64,000 bases of DNA from Candidatus Rifleibacteriota bacterium (GTDB lineage: Bacteria > Riflebacteria > Ozemobacteria > Ozemobacterales > Ozemobacteraceae): assembly GCA_029560455.1 (NCBI GenBank), contig JAKQKW010000114.1, positions 1 to 64,000 on the forward strand, written 5' to 3'. The notes beneath the pieces were generated by a model, which was not told the origin of the DNA, did no database searches, and saw only the letters and a program-made list of their open reading frames with translations. The position numbers were made by a program, and so were the translations under genes. Shown here in pieces: positions 58,086 through 64,000 of this stretch; position 1 is the first letter of the stretch, and each line of letters starts with the position of its first letter.

Positions 58086-59180
58086 TTACATTATTTTGAG
58101 CTCGCCGTGAAGGGCACCGGCTGCATTAATGGCCTGAAAAATAGCTATCAGATCTTTGGGAGTGGCGCCTACCGCATTCAGTGCCGAAACCATGTCGTCA
58201 ACAGTCGTTTCGCCCTGTACTGCCACCATGCTGGCCTGAGACTGATTGCGTGCACCCTGGGCATTTGCCTGGGCCTGCTCATCGACTGCAATCTTGATGC
58301 CGTTGTGAGAGATGACGACGCGGCTGATTCTGACATTGTTGCCGACGATGACGGTGCCGGTGCGTTCATTTATGACAACGCGGTTCGGTTCGTCAATAGA
58401 GAGAGTCAGATTTTCGATGTTCGCGGCAAAGCTGACCGGATCTTCCTGCATGCTGCTCGGCACCCTGATTTCGATCTGGCCGGGATTGGTGATATTGGCC
58501 CATCCGGTTCCATAACGACGGTCGATTGCCTCTTTAACCTTGCGGGTAAGAATCGAATCTTTTTCCTGCAGCAGAATGCTGAATTTGCCGGATCTGGCAA
58601 AACGGTCATCGACCCCGCGTTCCATAATTGCACCTTTCGGAACAAACCCTACAGTCAGATGGTTTTTCTGGCCGGTTCTTGCCGCTGCACCGCCCTGGGC
58701 GCTCTCGAAACCACCTATGGAAATCTGCCCCTGAGCCACGGCGTAAACCTGACCATCGCCGCCTTTAAGCAGTGTCGGCAGCAGCACGCCGCCCTGAAGA
58801 CTTTTAGCGTCACCCAGTGAGCTGATGGTGATGTCGAAGGGTTCACCCGGTCTGCCATAAGAAGGCAACATCCCGGTGACGATAACTGCAGCACTGTTTT
58901 TGGTAAGAATCTGCTGTGAATTGAGTTCCATGCCCATATTCTGCAGCATGCCGCGAATCATTTCGATGCTCATCTGGCTTTTGTCGCCTGTTCCATCCAG
59001 GCCGGTCACCAGGCCATAGCCAATGACCTGATATTCACGATTTCCGCTCAGACGCGAAATATCCTTAATTCTTACTTCTGCCTGAGCCAGTGCCTGTGGC
59101 ACGGCATTGCCGGCCAGCATGAACAGGGTGGCGCAACCGCAGATAATAAGTCGTTTCAGAGTGGATCGTCTTGCTTCCAT
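58086..59180 (-). CDS. flgI: Flagellar P-ring protein FlgI
   Basis: FlgI forms the periplasmic P-ring around the flagellar rod, within the peptidoglycan layer, so this gene implies a diderm envelope. The 364-residue protein has a signal peptide (LIICGCATLFMLAGNAVPQALAQ) and classical FlgI segments: VRIKDISRLSGNREYQVIGYGLVTGLDGTGD, GDAKSLQGGVLLPTLLKGGDGQVYAVAQG and, at the C-terminus, TTVDDMVSALNAVGATPKDLIAIFQAI (each shown in part). Start: ATG at 59180 with AGGAAG upstream. An earlier in-frame ATG at 59231 would add 17 residues ahead of the signal. No flgH or other rod genes lie in the window. Confidence 0.93.
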   Translation of the reverse strand: MEARRSTLKRLIICGCATLFMLAGNAVPQALAQAEVRIKDISRLSGNREYQVIGYGLVTGLDGTGDKSQMSIEMIRGMLQNMGMELNSQQILTKNSAAVIVTGMLPSYGRPGEPFDITISSLGDAKSLQGGVLLPTLLKGGDGQVYAVAQGQISIGGFESAQGGAAARTGQKNHLTVGFVPKGAIMERGVDDRFARSGKFSILLQEKDSILTRKVKEAIDRRYGTGWANITNPGQIEIRVPSSMQEDPVSFAANIENLTLSIDEPNRVVINERTGTVIVGNNVRISRVVISHNGIKIAVDEQAQANAQGARNQSQASMVAVQGETTVDDMVSALNAVGATPKDLIAIFQAINAAGALHGELKIM

Positions 59181-59251
59181 GCTTTTTTCTTCCTGTGTGG
59201 TTTTTATAGGCTCCACCAGTACTATCGGCATTTTGTGAAGCAGAATTTAGT

Positions 59252-61636
59252 TTATTCTGTGCCGGCAACTTTCAGGTTTTCGGCAATTTCACGTGCAAGT
59301 CCGCTTTTTCCTTGACTTTGCGCCAGTTGCAGGGCACGGGCTAAAAGTTCTCTGGCCTCATTTTTTCTGCCTGCCTGAAGATAACCGGCCGCAAGTATCT
59401 GCATGAACCACGGGTCAGAAAATTCGCTCAGGCGGCAGGCATTCTCAGCTGCAGCAATAAATTTGTCCGCTGTCAGCGTTATTTTTTCGGAAAAATACAT
59501 CTCAAAAAGTTTTGTCAGAGCCGGAAGGTGTCCCATGCTGCCGGCAGTTTCAAGACGGCTGGCAGCTTCGGCCATTTCGTTGAGTTTTTCGTGCGCGAGT
59601 GCCAGACTGTAGACAGGCAAGGGTGAGGCTGTAAAAGATGCGACCGTCAGTTTAAAGTGGTCGCGGCCTTCGACATGTCTGCCCCCGGCAAGCAGGCAGT
59701 TTCCGACGCCAATCTGCAACATCAGATCGTCAGGATTAGCCTTTGCGCCGCTCTGGTAAACTGCAAGCGCACCAGCTGGGTCAGAATTTTTCAGCAGCAG
59801 GTTGCCGAGATTACGCCAGGCGCCAGCAAGCGCCGGGTCGGCAAACACTGCTTTGCGGTATTGATAAGCGGCAGAACTGTCAGATTTTTTTTCGGCATAG
59901 AGAAGACCAAGATTGAAATGGGCACGGGCAAAGTCCGGAGCCAGTTCGAGAGCTCTTTTAAAACAGGCTTCGGCTTCGTTCTGTCGCCCTGAAGCAAGAT
60001 GCAGCAGTCCGAGATTATTCAGCGTATCGATGTTAAAAGGATTTATTACCAGAGATCTTTCGAAAGCAGACCGTGCTTCGATTGGCGTATTGCGGCTGAG
60101 CAGTGCCAGCCGATGCAGTGCTGCCCAGTTGCCCGGCAGCCGCCCGGCAGAGGCACCGGTAAATACACGGCAGACGTCGGGGTTTACCTGTTTTTTAAGT
60201 TCTTCGAGCTCAGCTGTCAGAGAGGCGACGAGTTCCTGATTGCCCGGTTGCATAGTGAATGGCGGGCGGCTCATGCTGCTGCTGATATGCTCCAGGTTTT
60301 CGACCGCATCCTGGGCGGTGAAGCCGATCAGCTCTGTCATTTTTTCAAAATCCGGAAAAGTTTTTGGCAGCTCTGATCTGGTGGCAAGAATTGCCGAAAA
60401 AATACCCATCGCAGCCAGGTAATGTCCTTTGAGGGTCAGATGCACATGGTCGTAAACCAGGTCACGGCCGATGCTGCCATTTGGGCTGTTTTCGGTAAAA
60501 AGTTTTTCAAGATCGACGCTGGCGAAGTTGAAACTGCTGGCGCAGGCAGCCGCGGCATCATTGAACCGGGGAGTGGTTCTGACGCGAAAGCAGTCATTGC
60601 TTACGGCTTTTTCAAAAGCGGTTTTTGCGCTTGCCTGATCACCCAGCGCCAGTTTTATTCTGCCTGCATAGTAGTTGCCTAATGCATGGTTGTCGTGTTT
60701 TTCGCGAAACCCGGCGATCAGCGTATCGGCTGCCTTGAAATTGTTTGCTGTAATATGCTCTGCGACCTGTTTGAGGGTGTTCTGGTCGTCGCTGCTCAAA
60801 CCTGAATTGTCTGAAGCAAATGGCGGGCAGTCGCGCTGATTGACCGGAACCCGGCACCAGATAACCGGAACCCCGGCATTTTTTGCCGCCGCAAAAATAT
60901 CGTTCAGGTTGGCGACCCAGTTGTTTTGACAGAGATCGATGAGTTCGCTGCCCGGCATAATGAGGTTGTTCAGAAACATTTCGAGCCCGCGCCAGCCTGA
61001 GGCGAGACCGTCAGGAACACGATTACCCTTTAGAACCTGTATCAGGCGAAGCGAAGAAGCCCAGATTCCGGTCAGGGCGGCCAGACGGTTGCGTGCCAGG
61101 CCGAACACACCGGCCGGGCCATAAGGTCCGATAAACTCGTTGTGGCCTGCGTAGACAATTATCAGATCAGCCTGGTAATTGACTATTTCGCGGGCGAATT
61201 CGCGAAGAACCCAGCTGTTGATGGCCGGAATCCCGGTGTTTATTACCTCGACTTTTTTCTCGGCTTTGCCTTCGTTGCAGGCTGCTTCGAGCATGCGCGA
61301 AAACGAGAAGTCGGCAAGCTGCTCACCCCGGGCAGCTGATTCCCCGAGAACGAAAAAACGCAGAGCCCCTTCGGGTTTGCGGGCAAGAAAAACTTCAGGC
61401 AGGGGTTTACGTGCCAGTGTGCCCGGAAAAAAGCGGTAGCCGACCTGATAATTGGCTCGCAGACAATCTTTGCCGTCTGCGGTTTTATCTTTGATGAACA
61501 GAGAAGTCGGGTAACCGGCGCCTGAAAATCTCAGTAAAATTTCTGCCGAGGCAAGAAGAGCTACCGGGATCAAGAAGCATATCAGCAGTGCCTTGAACAG
61601 AAGACTTCTGATGCCGCCTTTTTCTGAATCACTCAT
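59252..61636 (-). CDS. Membrane-anchored SGNH/GDSL hydrolase with C-terminal TPRs
   Basis: A 794-residue protein. An N-terminal membrane helix (LLFKALLICFLIPVALLASAEILL) is followed by an SGNH hydrolase domain: FFVLGESAARGEQL holds the nucleophile Ser, VYAGHNEF the oxyanion Asn, and VYDHVHLTLKGH the Asp-His pair, so it should be an active esterase or acyl/acetyl transferase-like enzyme. About seven TPRs occupy residues 500-790. It is the last gene of a cassette with DUF5989, SxtJ-like and carbamoyltransferase genes, so the substrate may be a carbamoylated or acylated surface polymer. Confidence 0.85.
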   Translation of the reverse strand: MSDSEKGGIRSLLFKALLICFLIPVALLASAEILLRFSGAGYPTSLFIKDKTADGKDCLRANYQVGYRFFPGTLARKPLPEVFLARKPEGALRFFVLGESAARGEQLADFSFSRMLEAACNEGKAEKKVEVINTGIPAINSWVLREFAREIVNYQADLIIVYAGHNEFIGPYGPAGVFGLARNRLAALTGIWASSLRLIQVLKGNRVPDGLASGWRGLEMFLNNLIMPGSELIDLCQNNWVANLNDIFAAAKNAGVPVIWCRVPVNQRDCPPFASDNSGLSSDDQNTLKQVAEHITANNFKAADTLIAGFREKHDNHALGNYYAGRIKLALGDQASAKTAFEKAVSNDCFRVRTTPRFNDAAAACASSFNFASVDLEKLFTENSPNGSIGRDLVYDHVHLTLKGHYLAAMGIFSAILATRSELPKTFPDFEKMTELIGFTAQDAVENLEHISSSMSRPPFTMQPGNQELVASLTAELEELKKQVNPDVCRVFTGASAGRLPGNWAALHRLALLSRNTPIEARSAFERSLVINPFNIDTLNNLGLLHLASGRQNEAEACFKRALELAPDFARAHFNLGLLYAEKKSDSSAAYQYRKAVFADPALAGAWRNLGNLLLKNSDPAGALAVYQSGAKANPDDLMLQIGVGNCLLAGGRHVEGRDHFKLTVASFTASPLPVYSLALAHEKLNEMAEAASRLETAGSMGHLPALTKLFEMYFSEKITLTADKFIAAAENACRLSEFSDPWFMQILAAGYLQAGRKNEARELLARALQLAQSQGKSGLAREIAENLKVAGTE

Positions 61637-61645
61637 GGCGGTCTG

Positions 61646-61822
61646 TCAGAATATTGTATACATGAAAGGGCCCAGGGCAGATGTCTGAGCCAGAGTCAGC
61701 AGGGTGCCGAGAATCAGCAGAGCGATGACGATCGGAAACAGCCACCATTGCTTGCGTTTCCAGAGAAAGCGCATCAGTTCGCCGACAGATGCGAGCCGGT
61801 TCGTTGAATTTTCGCTGTTCAT
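61646..61822 (-). CDS. DUF5989 family small membrane protein
   Basis: A 58-residue protein with one transmembrane helix: SVGELMRFLWKRKQWWLFP then IVIALLILGTLLTLAQTSAL and GPFMYTIF. The Trp-rich cytoplasmic start and SALxPFxYTxF ending define DUF5989. Members are small partners in carbamoyltransferase gene clusters. The function is unknown. Start: ATG at 61822 with GGGGG upstream. A longer frame from 61888 would add 22 residues unlike the family. Confidence 0.85.
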   Translation of the reverse strand: MNSENSTNRLASVGELMRFLWKRKQWWLFPIVIALLILGTLLTLAQTSALGPFMYTIF

Positions 61823-61841
61823 GTTTTGCCCCCTGGCTTTC

Positions 61842-62240
61842 TCAGAATTGTTCGTTGACGTTGTTCTCGTTCTCTTCGGGTAATTCACGGTAAGATGCCG
61901 CCGACGGGTCGAAATTCAGCTTCAGCGGTGATCTGCCGAGCAGTCGCAGCAGCAGACCGACCGGCATGACTGCAACAAAATAGAGTAATGCAAGAATAAT
62001 GCGGGTATTAACCCAGCCAAGCCCGGACCCGATTGTCATCCAGCATCGGTATGGGTAAAGCAGCAGAGCGGGTCTGATTATGGCAGGGCCGACGAGAACT
62101 ATTGATATGACAGCTGCCCAGACTCTTACCGGGTTACCCCAGAAAACCGGCCAGCAGGCGATCAGGCAGAATACTGCGCCTACCAGCAGGCCAAAATTTC
62201 TCAGTTCTTTCGCTGTTGTTTCTTTTTTTATTTGCATCAT
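61842..62240 (-). CDS. SxtJ-like membrane protein
   Basis: A 132-residue protein with three or four hydrophobic helices: NFGLLVGAVFCLIACWPVFW, VWAAVISIVLVGPAIIRPAL and IILALLYFVAVMPVGLLLRL. The order and the start (KELRNFGLLVG) match the SxtJ family named from saxitoxin clusters, whose function is unknown. A soluble acidic tail ends the protein. Its start directly follows the carbamoyltransferase stop (one base between), so the two are coupled. Two ATG codons in a row are possible starts. Confidence 0.8.
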   Translation of the reverse strand: MMQIKKETTAKELRNFGLLVGAVFCLIACWPVFWGNPVRVWAAVISIVLVGPAIIRPALLLYPYRCWMTIGSGLGWVNTRIILALLYFVAVMPVGLLLRLLGRSPLKLNFDPSAASYRELPEENENNVNEQF

Positions 62241-62241
62241 G

Positions 62242-64000
62242 TCAATCGAGTTGAAACTCTTCGAGATTCAGACGTTCTTTAATGCCTTCGGGCTGAGACT
62301 CTTTGCGCAGGTAATAGTTGCCAAGCGCTAGTCGGTCCATTTCGGTGCGCATGAAGCATTTGTAGGCGTCGAGGGGCGTGCAGACAATCGGCTCGCCGCG
62401 CACATTGAACGAGGTATTCACGATCACGCCGCAGCCGGTTTTTTTCTCGAAAGCCTGCATCATGGCGTGGTAACGCGGGTTGGTTTCGGCATGCACACTC
62501 TGTATTCGAGCCGAGCCATCTACATGGGTTATGGCGGGAATATCTGATTTTGGCACGTTCAGAAGCTGCAGGCCGGTAAAATTCTTTTCTGTTTCAGTAA
62601 GCGCCCGCATCCGCTCTTTACGCACCTGGGCGGTCAGCAGCATGTAGGGCGTGTCGGTGTCGATTTCGAAATAATCGGCAAGCTTTTCGCGCAGAACCGA
62701 AGGTGCAAATGGCCTGAAAGACTCACGAAACTTGATTTTGAGATTCATGGTTTTCTGCATTTTTGCAGAGCGGGCATCGCCAATTATACTTCTGGCGCCA
62801 AGAGCACGGGGGCCGAATTCCATGCGCCCGCTGAACCAGCCGATCACCTTTTCGGCAGCCAGATCTTCGGCTGTGGCCGAGAATAATTCTGAATCTTCAA
62901 GAAAGTCAGCTGGTATGCCGTGCCGGTCGAGAAAGGATTTGATCTGGTCGTTGCTGAACCCGGGCCCGAGATAGCAGCCTTGCATCAGATCTGCTTTGTC
63001 GCGTTTTCTTGCTTTGCCCATGGTTTCGTGCCAGACGCCAAGAGCGGCGCCGAGGGCACCGCCTGCATCGCCGGCGGCCGGCTGTATCCAGATTGATTCG
63101 AAAGGTCCTTCACGCAGCAGCCGACCGTTTGCCACACAGTTCAGTGCAACGCCGCCCGCGAGGCAGAGATTTTTTTTGCCGGTTTCCTTGTGAATGGTCT
63201 GGCCGAGGCGAAGAATAATTTCTTCGGTAACCTCTTGAACCGATCTTGCCAGGTCCATTTCGCGGGTGGTCACCGTGTCTTCGGGGCGTTTGGGCGGGCC
63301 GCCGAAGAGTTCGTCGAATGCCCGGTTCGTCATGGTGAGGCCGGTGCAGTAATTGAAATACTTCATATTCAGGCGAAAGGTGCCATCTGGTTTGAGATCG
63401 ACGAGATTGTCGAGAATCTTCTGCCGGTAAACCGGTCGACCGTAAGGTGCCAGCCCCATCAGTTTATATTCACCGCTGTTGACCTTGAAGCCTGTGTAAT
63501 AGGTGAACGCCGAATACAAAAGGCCGAGAGAGTGGGGGAATCTGATTTCCCAGAGCTGGTCGAGACGGTTGTCTTTGCCTGTCCAGGCGGTGGTTGTCGC
63601 CCATTCGCCGACGCCATCGAGACAGAGAACTGCGGCTTCATCGAAGGGCGAGGCAAAGAATGCCGAAGCGGCGTGCGAGCGATGGTGTGAATAAAAATAC
63701 ATGCTGGTTGGCATGCCGCCAAACTGCTGCTGCATAATTTCAGCGATCGCCGGTTTCATGAACAGCTTGTCTTTGATCCAGAGCGGAATAGCGTGAAAAA
63801 ATGACTGCAGGCCTGCTGGTGCAAAACTGAGGTAGGTTTTGAGCAGGCGTTCGAATTTTATGAACGGTTTTTCGTAAAAAACCAGAGCATCGACGTCACC
63901 GATGCCGATTTTTGCTTCTGCCAGACAATATTTGACAGCATTTACCGGGAATTCACTGTCATGCTTGATTCTGGTGAATCTTTCTTCCTGGGCGGCAGCA
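62242..64000 (-). CDS. NodU/CmcH-family carbamoyltransferase (partial, N-terminus beyond the right edge)
   Basis: About 585 residues are visible, and the frame is open to the edge, so the start is outside. The first codons read AAQEERFTRIKHDSEFP, VKYCLAEAKIG and VFYEKPFIKFERLLKTYLSF, the usual opening about 30 residues into these enzymes. The kinase-like fold follows with HHRSHAASAFFASPF, LCLDGVGEWATTT and NLCLAGGVALNCVANGRLL, then the C-terminal YrdC-like domain with MEFGPRALGARSIIGDAR and VNTSFNVRGEPIV. It should transfer carbamoyl from carbamoyl phosphate to a hydroxyl group of a sugar or small molecule. It heads the cassette with SxtJ, DUF5989 and SGNH. Confidence 0.93.
   Translation of the reverse strand, partial: AAAQEERFTRIKHDSEFPVNAVKYCLAEAKIGIGDVDALVFYEKPFIKFERLLKTYLSFAPAGLQSFFHAIPLWIKDKLFMKPAIAEIMQQQFGGMPTSMYFYSHHRSHAASAFFASPFDEAAVLCLDGVGEWATTTAWTGKDNRLDQLWEIRFPHSLGLLYSAFTYYTGFKVNSGEYKLMGLAPYGRPVYRQKILDNLVDLKPDGTFRLNMKYFNYCTGLTMTNRAFDELFGGPPKRPEDTVTTREMDLARSVQEVTEEIILRLGQTIHKETGKKNLCLAGGVALNCVANGRLLREGPFESIWIQPAAGDAGGALGAALGVWHETMGKARKRDKADLMQGCYLGPGFSNDQIKSFLDRHGIPADFLEDSELFSATAEDLAAEKVIGWFSGRMEFGPRALGARSIIGDARSAKMQKTMNLKIKFRESFRPFAPSVLREKLADYFEIDTDTPYMLLTAQVRKERMRALTETEKNFTGLQLLNVPKSDIPAITHVDGSARIQSVHAETNPRYHAMMQAFEKKTGCGVIVNTSFNVRGEPIVCTPLDAYKCFMRTEMDRLALGNYYLRKESQPEGIKERLNLEEFQLD

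Noticed and set aside
58107..58820. Plus-strand open frame of 237 codons
   Set aside because: It is antisense to flgI, which is unambiguous.
1..64000. CRISPR arrays, rRNA or tRNA genes, prophage or insertion sequences
   Set aside because: No regularly spaced repeats, rRNA cores, cloverleaf-like genes, integrase clusters or transposases were seen. The XerC gene alone is housekeeping. A tRNA could have been missed by eye in the few spacers.

Overview
The window (64 kb, roughly half G+C) reads as chromosomal DNA of a diderm, flagellated, free-living bacterium. Support for two membranes comes from a P-ring protein (FlgI), several lipoproteins with clear lipoboxes, tandem Lgt genes beside LspA, and an AMIN-domain amidase. 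The phylum cannot be fixed from sequence alone. The mix of pilin-like proteins carrying a Cys...Cys-x2-His pair, GerMN, TPR and NHL proteins, and the TIGR03960/TIGR03936/RNase G cluster would fit a deep lineage such as Candidatus Riflebacteria or a deltaproteobacterial relative. That placement is only a suggestion. I saw no rRNA, tRNA, CRISPR array, insertion sequence or prophage. Most genes lie in tight runs with ATGA-type overlaps.

Layout. 0-1.3 kb: hslV (cut by the left edge) and xerC. 1.5-7.2 kb: two GH13 alpha-amylase-family proteins, the first with altered catalytic residues, a GNAT acetyltransferase and a MATE exporter. 7.2-11.4 kb: a small membrane protein, bacterioferritin, a BaiN/YhiN-type flavoprotein and a secreted phospholipase-D-like enzyme. 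11.8-14.1 kb: a DUF1848 protein and an unusual Pcp-GrpB fusion. 14.2-19.2 kb: a promoter-led operon of a double GNAT protein, a LuxE-like acyl-protein synthetase and a LuxC-like reductase fused to a PaaK-like adenylating enzyme, with no luciferase genes. 19.4-27.6 kb: a minus-strand operon headed by an 1847-residue protein with a complete prepilin motif buried at residue 762, followed by an M50B membrane metallopeptidase, a class III nucleotide cyclase and a GIY-YIG protein.

27.7-30.8 kb: a caspase-like exported protein, a small siroheme/4Fe-4S protein and an aldehyde dehydrogenase homologue lacking its usual Glu. 30.9-35.1 kb: lspA, two lgt genes, an RluD-family pseudouridine synthase, a minor-pilin-like protein and a HAMP protein, ended by a strong terminator. 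35.3-36.3 kb: a two-heme, fibronectin-III lipoprotein. 36.4-39.3 kb: accD-accA-sigma factor behind a promoter whose -10 box lies inside a perfect FadR-like palindrome. 39.4-50.3 kb: a long minus-strand operon of envelope and RNA genes (NHL lipoprotein, MltG, BtuF-like, NHL, TPR lipoprotein, MinE-like, TIGR03960, TIGR03936, RNase G, two secreted proteins). 50.4 kb: a stand-alone pilin that may be read from a leaderless mRNA. 50.8-54.7 kb: GerMN, amidase, SmpB and TPR. 54.7-59.2 kb: M23 peptidase, Rho, FlgJ-like, TPR and FlgI. 59.3-64 kb: SGNH-TPR, DUF5989, SxtJ-like and a carbamoyltransferase cut by the right edge.

The best candidates for undescribed biology are the giant protein with an internal prepilin and its operon, the LuxC-PaaK/LuxE/GNAT acyl-reduction cassette, the carbamoyltransferase-SxtJ-DUF5989-SGNH cassette, and the palindromic operator over the acc/sigma promoter.
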